From CAVOAK01 sp963664465 (GTDB lineage: Bacteria; Pseudomonadota; Alphaproteobacteria; UBA8366; CAVOAK01): DNA of 64,000 nucleotides. Shown here one piece after another: positions 34,993 through 45,097 of the stretch (its first letter is position 1; each line of letters starts with the position of its first letter). The notes under the pieces are model-generated. The model did not search any database. It was given only the letters and a program-made list of their open reading frames with translations, and was not told the origin of the DNA. The position numbers and the translations under genes are program-made. Location: NCBI GenBank assembly GCA_963664465.2, contig CAXXSU010000012.1, positions 22,628 through 86,627 of the forward strand, in the 5' to 3' direction.

Positions 34993-35823
34993 CTACGCCG
35001 GTCTAGTGGGCGCGTATCCGAACGCGTGCATGATCGGCGCGCACACCTTTTCGATGGCCGCAATGTCTTCGGCGGTAAGAGATAGGGCGAACTGTCCGAT
35101 CCTTACCGCGGTTAGTGGCCGTCCACGGAGTTCTGAATGGTAGGGCTCCTGCATCAGACGCTTATCATTGAAATCAACGAGGGTGCGCCAGGTGGCCAAG
35201 CGATCGAACGCGCCCAATGGAAGCGCGGTAAACTCTGCAAGCTCATCGATGACCGAGTCGGTATCTTGCACGAGGTCCTCGAGCCGGACGATGATGCGTC
35301 GTCCGATGAACGCGGGATCTGAAATCTCGATCACTGGCGCGTAGTACCAGTTGTAGCGGGCGGCAAGCTTGTCGGCGCTCTCGGCCATACGCGTTAAATT
35401 CGTAACCTGGCCTTGAGCCGATTGGCGCTTTGCGACGCTCCGCATTGACGCGATGGTATCTCACGGATCGCGAACCACGACGACAAATTTGGCGTTGTCG
35501 ACGAGTTCGCCGATTTCAGGAAACAGTGGAGTCATTTCGGGATTCTTGAGTACCAGGTGCGACGCCGGATGATAGCGCTGCAGCGTCCTATCGAGGAATC
35601 GCTCAATCAGATCGACGTGAAAGGTTTTTAGTTCTTCCAGGTTTTCGACATAGTGACATAGGTATCGGTTGAACGAACTTCGCGCGTAGATGTAGAGACG
35701 AACGAGCTGCGTAAGAAACTGCGCCTCGTGAATATGGGGGTTTGTCTCTACAGTGCTGCAAAGAACGGCCTGAAGCACGCTGGTACCGGAACGCATACAG
35801 CCGCCGACAAAGAAGGTCGTCAT
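34993..35823 (-). pseudogene. sulfotransferase with a single in-frame stop
   Basis: A 276-codon PAPS-dependent sulfotransferase starting at ATG 35823. The 5'-phosphosulfate loop is FFVGGCMRSGTSVLQAVLCS. At codon 121 (35461-35463) a TGA interrupts the 3'-phosphate motif: the sequence reads VVVVRDP-stop-DTIASMRSVAK where homologs have RDPR or RDPW. The downstream half continues in frame to a normal stop at 34993. One C-to-T change (CGA to TGA) or TGG to TGA explains it. Either the gene is dead or only the C-terminal part is made from an internal ATG at 35445. Its 3' end lies 45 bases from the IS1380 element. Confidence 0.85.
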
Positions 35824-35967
35824 CGTCGATTCTTTTCGTTTATCGTTTCCATGAGGGTCAGTGACATTGTGACGATGCGAATGTCCCTCACGAGTCGACG
35901 ACTCTCGGTGCACACTGATGCGTGAGTCGCTAGTGTTGAGGTCTGGTACGACTTCTTAAGGATCCAG

Positions 35968-36624
35968 ATGACAGCAAAACAGCCCGACAATCCACTCCTG
36001 ATACTGGGAACCGGGCGTTTGGCGAGCGAGATTGCAGATCTCGCTTCAGAGATCTCCGGCTATCGCGTCGTCGGATTCGTTGAGAACGAAGACCCCGAGA
36101 AATGCGCTGAGTCGAAGGATGGGCTTCCCGTTCATTGGATCGACGACATCGTCGCCCTCAAGGAAAACCACTACGTCGTCGGCGGCCTCGCAACGACGCA
36201 CCGCAAGCGATTTTCCGATCAGATCGACCGCATCGGCATGGCCTACGCAACGCTTGTGCACCCAAGCGCGCGCGTATCCCCGACGGCCAGTCTCGGCGAA
36301 GGCTGCATCGTCAGCGCCGGAGCCGTAATCGCCGCGCAAGTGCGGTTCGGTCGTAACGTCTTCATCAATCGCGGCGTGTTGGTCGGTCACCATACGGTCA
36401 TCGGCGACCTTTGCACCCTGGGGCCCGGCGCAAACATCGCCGGATCATGTGAGATCGACGAGCGGGTTTACTTTGGCAGCGGCGCAATAGTCATAGACCA
36501 TATCGCCATCGGCAGCCGATCCGTCATCGGCCCTGGCTCCCTTGTCACCAAGGACGTTCCCGAGCGGGTCATGGTGCTCGGCGCACCTGCACGCGTCGCC
36601 GAACGTGAGATCGACGGCAAGTAG
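35968..36624 (+). CDS. NeuD/PglD-like sugar O- or N-acyltransferase
   Basis: 218 residues. An N-terminal Rossmann-like domain (LLILGTGRLASEIADLASEI, HWIDDIVALKENHYVVGGLA) is followed by a left-handed beta-helix of hexapeptide repeats (ATLVHPSARVSPTASLGEGC, NVFINRGVLVGHHTVIGDLC, IAIGSRSVIGPGSLVTKDVP). The catalytic His of this family is in GVLVGHHTVIG. These enzymes acetylate sialic or amino sugars with acetyl-CoA. AAGGA lies nine bases before the ATG. The DegT aminotransferase at 40854-41960 could make the amine it acylates. Confidence 0.9.
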   Translation: MTAKQPDNPLLILGTGRLASEIADLASEISGYRVVGFVENEDPEKCAESKDGLPVHWIDDIVALKENHYVVGGLATTHRKRFSDQIDRIGMAYATLVHPSARVSPTASLGEGCIVSAGAVIAAQVRFGRNVFINRGVLVGHHTVIGDLCTLGPGANIAGSCEIDERVYFGSGAIVIDHIAIGSRSVIGPGSLVTKDVPERVMVLGAPARVAEREIDGK

Positions 36625-37183
36625 ACGAGATCGACGCTGGTCTTGCCGTTAGCTCTGAACCGACCCGACGCGATCCTCCCAGGTCCACACTCTCTGGGCC
36701 GATAATTTTGCGCGTTCGTGGTTCTCGTATAGCCACCAGACAGCGTCGACAAAATCCGTCGGGTAGGCGGACTGCTCCTGCGAAAACAGCACCTCGTCAG
36801 GATTGGCATCGATAATCTGGCGGGCGATCTCACAGCGTTCCCCATCATTTCCGATCAAGCGCAACGCGGCTTGCTCGTATTGCGCCTCGTTGCGCGCGAT
36901 TAGCCATTCCGGCAAGCCGAAAAGATGGACGAAGCGCTTGTCGGTACGACTGTGAGGTTGCGGACCTTCGAAGACGATCAGCGGCAATCCCTGCTGCATC
37001 GCGTCCACGCCCACGTTGGCACCGCCAAACGGATAGGTGCCAAAGTAGATGTCACAGCGGCCAATATGCTCACGATAAGCGTCGAAGCTAAGTTTCGGAT
37101 GAACGACGGCGTTGCGAATCTTGCTTTCAACCTGCGCACGGCAGTCGCGGTACCGCAGCCCGAGGGCATTTGGAAAGAACCAA

Positions 37184-38222
37184 ATAGGGTATCCTATTCG
37201 CTCTCGTAGTGCCTAGATCTGGGGGGCAGGGCTGGGTCTGCCCCCGACGAGCTTCTTGTATGGCACGGGCTCCAGTTGCACTGCTTGCTGGAGGAGTCGA
37301 TAGAACAGGAGGCCGCGAGCTTTGGATCGGCGGCGATTGAAGCGGAACGTGAACTCGTCCAGATAGTAATCAAGCTGGGAGGCGCTAATAGCCCCATGGT
37401 GAATACCCAGCCACCACCGATCAAGGAGGCCGGCTACCCGATGAACTTGGGGCATGACAATGTGGGCTGGGTCGCCGCTGGCGGAAATATTTTTCGGCTG
37501 GTGTTCGAAGCCGACTCCCGTGAGACCGTTGTAGGCTCGCCAGCCATCGGTTCGAATCGTTGCTCCCGGGCACACAGCCGTTTGGACGAAAGGAATGAGG
37601 CTCTCGGCGGATGCGTCCTCGACACGCGCCATGCGGATACGACCGGTGCCCCGACCCCGGATTTCGGCGGCAATCGCGACAATCGATTTCTTGTTTGTTT
37701 TCCGCCCCGTAACGCCAACCTCCCGGCCGCCCACATAGGTTTCGTCGACCTCGACCTCGCCATTCAGAAGCTCTCTGCCCGGTCGAACCATGGCCCGGCG
37801 CAGCTTATGGAGCCATGTCCAAGCCGTTTGATAACCGCCCAGGCCGAGTATTCGTTGAACCCCAAGCGCACTGACGCCGTGCTTCTGATTCGTCACATAC
37901 CACATCGCCTGGAACCAAAGCCGCAACGGTTTCCGCGTACCCTCGAAGATCGTCCCCGCGGTCGGCGACGTCTGACGTTGGCATCCCGCACATCGCTGTT
38001 GGCCCCTGGCCGTCACCCACGCCTCGGTTCCCCCGCAGGCCGGACACCGAAACCCGGCAGGCCAACGGACACGCCGAAGAAAATCCGCACAGGCGGCCTC
38101 AGAAGCGAACCAGTCGTCAAATTCCATAAGCGTGCGAGGGTAATCGATCCCGCCAACGGGATGGGCAGTATTCTCGGCCATCACAACATCTTGCCACTAC
38201 GAGAGCGAATAGGATACCCTAT
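37184..38222 (-). mobile_element. IS1595-family insertion sequence, copy C
   Basis: 1039 bp, opposite in direction to copies A and B. The ends are ATAGGGTATCCTATTCGCTC inverted repeats; the 8-bp duplication AGAACCAA lies at 37176-37183 and 38223-38230. It is a clean insertion in the glycosyltransferase pseudogene. Confidence 0.96.
37213..38184 (-). CDS. IS1595-family transposase (copy C)
   Basis: 323 residues, identical to copies A and B: N-terminal zinc ribbon, then EVEVDETYVGG catalytic domain. Intact. With copy B at 7136-8174 it forms an inverted pair around the 29-kb core. Confidence 0.95.
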   Translation of the reverse strand: MMAENTAHPVGGIDYPRTLMEFDDWFASEAACADFLRRVRWPAGFRCPACGGTEAWVTARGQQRCAGCQRQTSPTAGTIFEGTRKPLRLWFQAMWYVTNQKHGVSALGVQRILGLGGYQTAWTWLHKLRRAMVRPGRELLNGEVEVDETYVGGREVGVTGRKTNKKSIVAIAAEIRGRGTGRIRMARVEDASAESLIPFVQTAVCPGATIRTDGWRAYNGLTGVGFEHQPKNISASGDPAHIVMPQVHRVAGLLDRWWLGIHHGAISASQLDYYLDEFTFRFNRRRSKARGLLFYRLLQQAVQLEPVPYKKLVGGRPSPAPQI

Positions 38223-38771
38223 AGAACCAATACTCCAGTGCACGACCGCTGCCCTCCGCGATACGACCGCATAAATTGAGGAACGAGCCGTTTAGTTTCA
38301 TCGGCGAACTGGGAACGGCAATACGGAGAGTTTCTGGGTTGCCGCGCACGGCCGGTTTCACCGATGTGGCAGGCGACCCGGGGTCGAACATGGCGCCGCC
38401 GCTTCGTAGCAATATCACTTGTTCGCTGAAGGCCTCGGCAGAGCCAAAATACTCGTGGCCCATGATCATGTAGTCGATTGAGGTGGACTGGGTTGTCGCA
38501 GGATGCCCGACACTGGCGATCTGGATCGGCGCCAAACGCAGATTGCACAGCAAAATAGCCATCTCTGACATACCGATGCTCGGGTAGTAGATGATTTCAG
38601 GATTTAACGATTTAATTTTATTGGATATTACGATGACACCGTCGTTTGGCTCGAATACTGCCGCCTCGTCAAAGAGTTCCAACGCCGCCTCGTCGACGCG
38701 GGATTTCTTGGCAATCAGAACGAGCCGAAAGCGCGTCCGCAGCTGGCGTAGGAAGTGAGCATATGTCTTAA

Positions 38772-40057
38772 GGGAACCTCTAAAAATTCTCCTTTTTCGG
38801 GCGTCGTCGATTTAGAATCGGGTTGACGATTTGTTGATAGCGGGAGGCGTGATTGATGGGTCAGATGGGGTTTTTCGATCTTGGGAACCGGTATTCCGGT
38901 CTTGACGCCAAGAACGAGCCGCTTTTGAAGATCGACGGGGTGGTTCCGTGGGAGGACTTGCGCGCCCGTCTTGAGGCGGTGTGGCGGCGTGCGGACAAGG
39001 TGCGCAAATCGCGGGCGGGACGCAAGCCGTGGGATGCGATTGTGATGTTCAAGACGATCATTCTGTGCGCGCTCTACAATCTCTCGGACGACCAAGTTGA
39101 GCATCAGATCCGTGACCGCCTGTCGTTCATGCGATTTCTGGGGTTGGGTCTAGAGGGCCGGGTTCCCGACGCCAAGACGGTGTGGCTGTGCCGCGAACAG
39201 TTAACGCAAGCTGGCGTGATCGAGGCTTTATTCGAGACGTTCGATGGCTACCTGAAGGATCAGGGCTATCTGGCGATGGGCGGCCAGATCATCGACGCCT
39301 CGATTGTGGCGGTACCCAAACAGCGCAACAGCCGCGAGGAGAACGCGCGGATAAAGGCGGGCGAGACGCCGGCAGGCTGGGAGGACAAGCCGGCAAAGCG
39401 GCGCCAAAAGGATGTCGAGGCGCGGTGGACCAAGAAGCACGGCAAGAGCCATTACGGTTACAAGAACCATGTCAACGTGGACCGTCGGCACAAGCTGGTG
39501 CGGCGCTATCATGTAAGCGACGCGGCGGAGCACGACAGCCAAGTCCTCGACGATATCCTGGATGGGGACAACACGGCTTTGGGTGTGTGGGCGGACAGCG
39601 CTTACCGCTCGGCGGAGATCGAGGCGTCGCTGAAGGAGAAGGGGTTGCGGAGCCGGATCCATCGCAAGGGCCGCCGCAACAAGCCGTTGAGCGAGCGCGA
39701 GAAGCAAGGCAACAAGACCCGTTCGTCGGTTCGGGTCCGCGTCGAGCATGTCTTCGGGGCCCAGAGCAACGACATGGGCGGGACGCTGGTGCGTAGTGTC
39801 GGGCTGGTGCGGGCGAAGGCGCGGATCGGGTTGAAGAACCTCGCCTACAACATGCGCCGCCTGGTCCAACTGGAGCGTCTCGCGGCGGCCGTGTGACGAT
39901 ACTCGGAGGAGAAGACCGCCTGGGGACGGTCTTGAAGCGGAAATAACTCAATTGGAGCGTGGAAGACCCCGAAAATCTCGGCTCCGGCATGGCTGGAGCT
40001 GGTGACAGCCTAGTTAAACAATATCCTCCGGCAACTCACCAATTCTTAGAGGTGCCC
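38772..40057 (+). mobile_element. IS5-family insertion sequence
   Basis: 1286 bp. The ends are inverted repeats GGGAACCTCTAAAAATT and GGGCACCTCTAAGAATT (two mismatches). A TTAA duplication lies at 38768-38771 and 40058-40061, the YTAR-type target of IS5-subgroup elements. One transposase. It interrupts the glycosyltransferase pseudogene. Confidence 0.94.
38853..39896 (+). CDS. IS5-family transposase
   Basis: 347 residues, IS5 subgroup. The N-terminal DUF772-type region is WRRADKVRKSRAGRKPWDAI; the DDE residues are in GGQIIDASIVAVPKQRNSRE, ALGVWADSAYRSAEIEA and RVRVEHVFGAQSNDMGG. The frame is complete, so the element may be active. Confidence 0.95.
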   Translation: MMGQMGFFDLGNRYSGLDAKNEPLLKIDGVVPWEDLRARLEAVWRRADKVRKSRAGRKPWDAIVMFKTIILCALYNLSDDQVEHQIRDRLSFMRFLGLGLEGRVPDAKTVWLCREQLTQAGVIEALFETFDGYLKDQGYLAMGGQIIDASIVAVPKQRNSREENARIKAGETPAGWEDKPAKRRQKDVEARWTKKHGKSHYGYKNHVNVDRRHKLVRRYHVSDAAEHDSQVLDDILDGDNTALGVWADSAYRSAEIEASLKEKGLRSRIHRKGRRNKPLSEREKQGNKTRSSVRVRVEHVFGAQSNDMGGTLVRSVGLVRAKARIGLKNLAYNMRRLVQLERLAAAV

Positions 40058-40853
40058 TTAAACATAACGTGGTCGCCAAGAAGCACCTCCGAAACGACGA
40101 CAATGGTCGGGCGTGGCGCGCGCGGGCGCATTGAAGGCAGCGCCGCGGAGGAAATGGCATGTCGCGCGAAAAGCTCTTGGATCAGTCTATTGAGGTGGCG
40201 CTTGAGCGCGTGACGGTCCGGCGCGGTCGCATAGCTGCACAGCATCCAGGCTGCCGTCAGCACGGGCAATGTGGCTTCACGCAACTCGCCCTGAACGATT
40301 TGCGGCGCGAGTTTGAAGAGTCGATCCTGACGCCGCGTCGCGTCTTCATCGAGCAGCACCCGATGCGTAAAGCTTGCAAGGAAGAAGGCGAGCGTTGTCT
40401 GAGGTTCACTTTCAAGGACAACGTGCCAGTCAAGATCTTCCGAAACCGCAATGCTGTGTGCGGCGAGCACATTTCGCAGTCGAGTGCCATTGCCGGCTTT
40501 CCCATGCGCCTCTCGGACATGGTGAAAGATCCGATCAGGACCGTCCGGCCAGGCCATCCGGAACACCGCCGCCAAATGCCGGCTGTGATAAGCCAGCCAA
40601 TCGCAGGCCTCCAGTGACAACTCAAGGTTGGGGCTGGCCAAGAGCGCGCCTATGGCACCGGCAAGGCGGGTGTATTGCTTGATTGCCGGCGCGGCATCGG
40701 GATCGCGGGTTTTGGATGTAACGAGATCCGCTCCCCGTTCGAAGAGATCAAGAATTTGGCGCAACGCCGGAAGCGCAGCCGGATCACCAAGTTGTGCAAG
40801 TTTCTCGAAGCGGGCTAAATCAAACGCGACCGACGGCGATGCGGACGCATCCT

Positions 40854-41960
40854 TCATTGCGTCGCCTCGCATTCCGCCAAGATAACTTCGAGAGCGTTGA
40901 CGACGTCGTCGATATCACCTGCGTCCATACCCAAGAAAAACGGTAAGCCGACGACTTGGCGCGCCAGACGCTCCGTAACCGGCAGCTCGATCCGTGGGCA
41001 GTCGGCATATGCCGGTTGTAGATGACAGCCGTCGACCCACCACCGGCGCGCTCCAATGCCGCGCTCGTTGAGCGCCTCGACAACCGGCGCAGCATCGACA
41101 GCTAGACGAATGTTGAGCGTCGAGGTCACGTGATCGCCAGCACCGTCAGGTGTTAGCTCGATGTTTTGAATGCGCGAGAGTGCATGTCCGAAATCCTGCC
41201 GCAACGCCAGATACGCCGCACGGGTCTTCGGCCATTCGTCCAGTGCAGCGAGCCCGATGGCGGCGGCATACTCGCTGAGCTTCGCGTTGATGCCGCGCAA
41301 TCCCACTTCACCGGAACCCGTAATGCCGTGGTTTGCGAGACTGTGAATGCGCTGGATCATGTCTTCGTCCGAGGAGATTACGAGCCCTCCCTCACCCACA
41401 CCGAACGCCTTGGTCGCATGCAGGCTCACCATTGTTGGCGAGCGACCAACGCTCAAGGCATCGAAGCCGTTGGCGGCGTCAATCACGATCGGTAGCCCCG
41501 TCGTCTCAGAAAACGCGTCCCACGCGGTCACATCCGCCGGCTGACCGAATGGAGCCACCACGACCACGGCAACGACAGGCTTAGGCGAGTCTGAGAGCCG
41601 CTCCAATACCTGGTCGGGGACAAGTGTCCAACTCCCCTCGTCAACGTCCACAAACCAGGGCACGAGCCCGGCGGCTGCCACCGCTGCCGGTGTGGCCGCG
41701 AAGGTCCAGGACGGCATCGCACAGAGACCGCCGCCCTCAACACCGCTGGCCTTTAGCGCGAGCAGAAGGCCTAGCGAGCCGTTGGCCGTGAGTGCGACGC
41801 TGCCGGTACCAATATGGCTTTCAAGGGCGGCGATAAAGCGTTGATGCAGCGGCCCAAAATTAGCGTGTTGCCGATTTTGGTCGATCTCCCTCAGGTAGGG
41901 CAACAAGCTGTCCGCCGTTGGCAGCCAAGAACGGGTTGTGGGAAGGTGAAAGACAGTCAT
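40854..41960 (-). CDS. DegT/DnrJ/EryC1/StrS-family sugar aminotransferase
   Basis: A 368-residue PLP-dependent sugar aminotransferase. The PLP lysine is in MVSLHATKAFGVGEGG; other marks are VALTANGSLGLLLALKASGV, AMPSWTFAATPAAVAAAGLV, DVDEGSWTLVPDQV and NAKLSEYAAAIGLAALDEWP. It makes an amino sugar on a nucleotide carrier, a likely substrate for the NeuD-like acyltransferase and the glycosyltransferases around it. Its stop overlaps the start of the SPINDLY-like pseudogene (ATGA). Divergent from the GT2 gene, with 135 bases for promoters. Confidence 0.92.
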   Translation of the reverse strand: MTVFHLPTTRSWLPTADSLLPYLREIDQNRQHANFGPLHQRFIAALESHIGTGSVALTANGSLGLLLALKASGVEGGGLCAMPSWTFAATPAAVAAAGLVPWFVDVDEGSWTLVPDQVLERLSDSPKPVVAVVVVAPFGQPADVTAWDAFSETTGLPIVIDAANGFDALSVGRSPTMVSLHATKAFGVGEGGLVISSDEDMIQRIHSLANHGITGSGEVGLRGINAKLSEYAAAIGLAALDEWPKTRAAYLALRQDFGHALSRIQNIELTPDGAGDHVTSTLNIRLAVDAAPVVEALNERGIGARRWWVDGCHLQPAYADCPRIELPVTERLARQVVGLPFFLGMDAGDIDDVVNALEVILAECEATQ

Positions 41961-42095
41961 CGAAGACGTTCAGCAGAGTCTGGAATGGCGGCGGAGGAGC
42001 AATGATAGCCGTGCAGCGCGCACGTATCACGGGCTTCTTTGCGGACCGGCATATCATGACTATCATCGGCAGATTCCCACCTGCGGAAGCGCCTG

Positions 42096-42911
42096 ATGAG
42101 CGACGTTCCGAATTTGACGAGTGACAATTGGCGGGCGGTCGGTGATTTGAGCCAGCCATTCGATGTCGCCGTGGTCATCCCGACGATCTTGCGCGACGGT
42201 CTGCTGCGCGCAGTGCGATCGATCTATGCGCAGGATTTTACCGGCCGCATTCAAGTTCTTGTTGGCATTGATGGCGTTCACGAGCCCCACCGCAACTTGG
42301 AGATTCTACAGGACGAATGCCCAGTCCATACCGCGCTCTGCATCCTCGACCCGGGATATTCAACGGCGAAGCAAAATGGCGGCCTCTACAGCGCCGGCTC
42401 TGGGGGGAGTTTGCGCACCGTGCTCAGCTACATGGCCCATAGCGAGTTTGTTGCCTATCTCGACGACGATAACTGGTTTGCCCCGAACCATCTGTCGTCG
42501 CTGTGCGAGGCCATTGGAGGTCACGATTGGGCCTTCTCCCATCGTTGGTTTGTCGATCCGGCGACACTCAGCCCGGTCTGTATCGACGAATGGGAGTCGG
42601 TCGGGCCTGGACGAGGCTTCTACAAAGAGAAGTTCAACGGCTTTGCTGACCCCAACACCATCATGCTCAACAAGCTGAAATGCCACGATGTGCTGCCGAA
42701 TTGGTCAATCTCGCGGTTCGAGGATGGCAGGGGAAGCGACCGCCTTGTGTTCGATTACCTACAGGCGCGCCATCGCTGGCGGGATACCAAGAAGGCCACC
42801 AGCTACTACGTCTATAGGGTGAGCGACGATGCACATCCCTTTCGTCTCAAGTGGTTCCGGCAGAAGGGCATCGAGCTGCCTTCGGACCAGCCAAATCAGC
42901 GAACCAAATGA
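42096..42911 (+). CDS. GT2-like glycosyltransferase
   Basis: 271 residues with a GT-A fold. The nucleotide-binding start is VAVVIPTILRDGLLRAVRSI, the donor region is IQVLVGIDGVHEPHRNLEIL, and the metal-binding acidic motif is EFVAYLDDDNWFAPNHLSSL. A C-terminal part (GFADPNTIMLNKLKCHDVLP) is shared with few known families. It is cytosolic, with no membrane segments. A near-identical second copy follows with an ATGA overlap. Likely role: adding a sugar during synthesis of a surface glycan. Confidence 0.85.
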   Translation: MSDVPNLTSDNWRAVGDLSQPFDVAVVIPTILRDGLLRAVRSIYAQDFTGRIQVLVGIDGVHEPHRNLEILQDECPVHTALCILDPGYSTAKQNGGLYSAGSGGSLRTVLSYMAHSEFVAYLDDDNWFAPNHLSSLCEAIGGHDWAFSHRWFVDPATLSPVCIDEWESVGPGRGFYKEKFNGFADPNTIMLNKLKCHDVLPNWSISRFEDGRGSDRLVFDYLQARHRWRDTKKATSYYVYRVSDDAHPFRLKWFRQKGIELPSDQPNQRTK

Positions 42912-43713
42912 GAATCGCACCGCTTTCGAAGAATAGGACCTGGCTGGCCGTCGGCGATCTCAGTCGTCTGTTCGACGTCGCGGTGGTCATCCCGACCATC
43001 TTGCGCGACGGTCTGCTGCGCGCAGTGCGATCGATCTATGCTCAGGATTTTACCGGCCGCATTCAGATTCTTATGGCATCGATGGTGCTCACGAGCCCCA
43101 CTGCAACTTGGATATTCTGCAGGACGAGCGCCCGGCCAATACTGCGCTCTGCATCTTCGACCCGGGGTACTCGACGGCGAAGCAAAATGGCGGCCTCTAC
43201 AGCGCCGGCTCCGCGGGGAGTTTGCGCACCGTGCTCAGCTACTTGGCCCACAGCGAGTTCGTTGCCTATCTCGATGACGATAACTGGTTTGCTCCGGATC
43301 ATTTGTCATCGCTGCGCCTGGCCATCGAGGGGCACGATTGGGCCTTCTCGCATCGCTGGTTCGTCAATCCGGCGACGTTGCAGCCGGTCTGTATCGACGA
43401 ATGGGAGTCGGTCGGGCCTGGACGAGGCTTCTACAAAGAGAAGGTCAATGGCTTCGCCGACCCCAACACCATCATGATCAACAAACTTAAATGCGACGAA
43501 GTGCTGCCGAAATGGTCGATCGCGCCATTCGAAAATGGCACGGGCGAGGATCGTCTCGTGTTCGATGCCCTGCAGGCGCGTCATCGTTGGCGGGATACCA
43601 AGAAGGCGACCAGCTATTACCTCTATCAGGTGAACGACCCGGCGCATCCCCTGCGACTTGAATGGTTCAGGCAGAAGGGTATTGAGATGCCGTCGGAGCC
43701 GCCAAATCAGTGA
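42908..43713 (+). pseudogene. tandem GT2-like copy with one-base deletion
   Basis: This duplicate of 42096-42911 begins at ATG 42908, overlapping the first gene's stop. The frame reads VVIPTILRDGLLRAVRSIYA as in copy one, but near 43070-43076 copy one has CTTGTTGGCATTGAT where this copy has CTTATGGCATCGAT, one base shorter. The first frame then runs out at 43477, while the correct second frame (43108-43713) carries the rest, including YLDDDNWFAPDHLSSL. Restoring one base gives a 268-residue frame. The remaining sequence is nearly colinear, so the deletion is recent. Confidence 0.88.
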
Positions 43714-43720
43714 GCAGGCG

Positions 43721-44467
43721 TCAATACCGCCCCATCGCCTTGACCTTCTGAATCCATTCTTCGGTGATTGCGTAGCGCTGTTTTTTGAAGTGCGACTGGT
43801 CTAGTGAAAATGTGCAGTCGGCCTCGACTCCAATAAACTGGCAGATGCCGCGGCAAACGGCATCTGTCTCTTCGATCAGCGCCTCGTAGTCCGTCCGAAG
43901 CGGCGATATGTCGTTGACGGCAAAATACTCGTCCCAGGAGTCCCGTTCCTTCACTACGAAATCGAGGGCCTCGCGCATCCGCGTTTCGTCATACTGGGGA
44001 ATTGTCCCGGCATCGACGCTCGTCCAGCGATTTGTTTGGCGCGCAATCTCATAGGAGACGCCCTGCGCTAACAGGTCTCTGCGCGTCAAATACACGAACT
44101 TGGCATTCGGAAAATGTTTCGAAATCGTTCGGTTCTTTATGTGCGGCCGCATCGCCCAAAACTGAAACTTGGCGGCAAAAACGCCGTTGGCCGTGGTCCG
44201 GTGCCGCCGCACGATGTCGATGTAGTCATCCAAACTTGCGGTGTCGTCGCCGAGCAACCCGAAACGCTCCGCCATGCGCCGCATTCCCTTGACGCTGTTA
44301 AAGTATTCGGCGGGAACGCCCATCGCACCGGTCCGAAACAGAAGATCGCACAGCAGCCAGCTGCCGACGCGGGGCGCACAGCAGATGAAGTAAAACGTTG
44401 GCTCACCGAAGTAGGCCGGAAGGTCGAACGCTTCCTCGTAGACGCTGTTGTTGTCGAAATGCATCAC
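43721..44467 (-). CDS. Stf0-family sulfotransferase
   Basis: 248 residues. The PAPS-binding start is YFICCAPRVGSWLLCDLLFR and the later KFVYLTRRDLLAQGVSYEIA is the 3'-phosphate region typical of Stf0 (trehalose 2-sulfotransferase-like) enzymes. It ends RYAITEEWIQKVKAMGRY. Stf0 relatives sulfate sugars on the cell surface or in sulfolipids, and the surrounding glycosyltransferases support a sulfated glycan. Convergent with the GT2 pair, seven bases apart. Unlike the sulfotransferase at 34993 it is intact. Confidence 0.88.
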   Translation of the reverse strand: MMHFDNNSVYEEAFDLPAYFGEPTFYFICCAPRVGSWLLCDLLFRTGAMGVPAEYFNSVKGMRRMAERFGLLGDDTASLDDYIDIVRRHRTTANGVFAAKFQFWAMRPHIKNRTISKHFPNAKFVYLTRRDLLAQGVSYEIARQTNRWTSVDAGTIPQYDETRMREALDFVVKERDSWDEYFAVNDISPLRTDYEALIEETDAVCRGICQFIGVEADCTFSLDQSHFKKQRYAITEEWIQKVKAMGRY

Positions 44468-45097
44468 CGGCTCGCGGTTTGAGGACTGAAACCGGCTGCT
44501 AGGATTGCGACCTGCTGAGCATGGTCGGCACCCATCGCGGCGCTTAGACTTCAGGAGCCGCCAGTATCCGTAAAGTCGTTGACGTCGAGGTCGCTCAAAT
44601 TAACGCCCGTCAAGGTGATCTCCATATCGACAACAGCGTCTCCATCGGAATCGATCTCCAACAGCTTGCTCGCATCGTTGAACCGGGCCTCGGAGTTGTT
44701 GCTGCCGCCGGTAAAGGTGCTGGTCTCGTCGCCGAGGAAGACGAAGCCTCCGGCCGCAAATCCATTCAGGACAATGTCCTCGCTGTCATCAATCGCGTCG
44801 AAATCGGTGATCGTGTCGCCGCTGCCCGGTGCCGAATCAGACGCGGATGAATAGGAAAAGGTATCGGAGCTCGCGCCACCGGAGAGATTATCCGCGCCAA
44901 GGCCACCAATCAGATTGTCAGCGCCACTGCCGCCGTTGAGCGAATCGTTGCCAGCGCGACCGTCAATGGTTGCGGCGGTCGCACCGGCGTTCGTGATGTT
45001 GTCGTTACCCGAACCGCCACTAACCGACTCTACGTTGGTAACGTCCACAAAGTTGGCGCCATCGGCGAGGCTGAGCGAATCCGTCCCGCCCCCAAGG

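Larger units (their letters stand above)
36649..40857 (-). pseudogene. SPINDLY/OGT-like glycosyltransferase, split by IS1595 and IS5
   Basis: Starts at ATG 40857 (overlapping the DegT stop) and ends at 36649. Two elements interrupt it: IS5 (38772-40057, TTAA duplicated) and IS1595 (37184-38222, AGAACCAA duplicated). Removing both with one duplication each leaves exactly 1872 bases, a 623-residue frame with joins reading DHVMF-KTYAHFL and LEYW-FFPNALGL. The C-terminal half matches O-GlcNAc-transferase-like GT41 proteins: YYPSIGMSEMAILLCNLRLA, PIQIASVGHPATTQSTSIDY and IYFGTYPFGGANVGVDAMQQ. The N-terminal part is helical and TPR-like. The gene was intact until recently and is now inactive. Confidence 0.9.

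Noticed and set aside
35461..35463. Selenocysteine or other recoding at the sulfotransferase TGA
   Set aside because: The position is Arg or Trp in the family, not a redox residue, and no insertion-element-like hairpin directly follows; a nonsense change is simpler.
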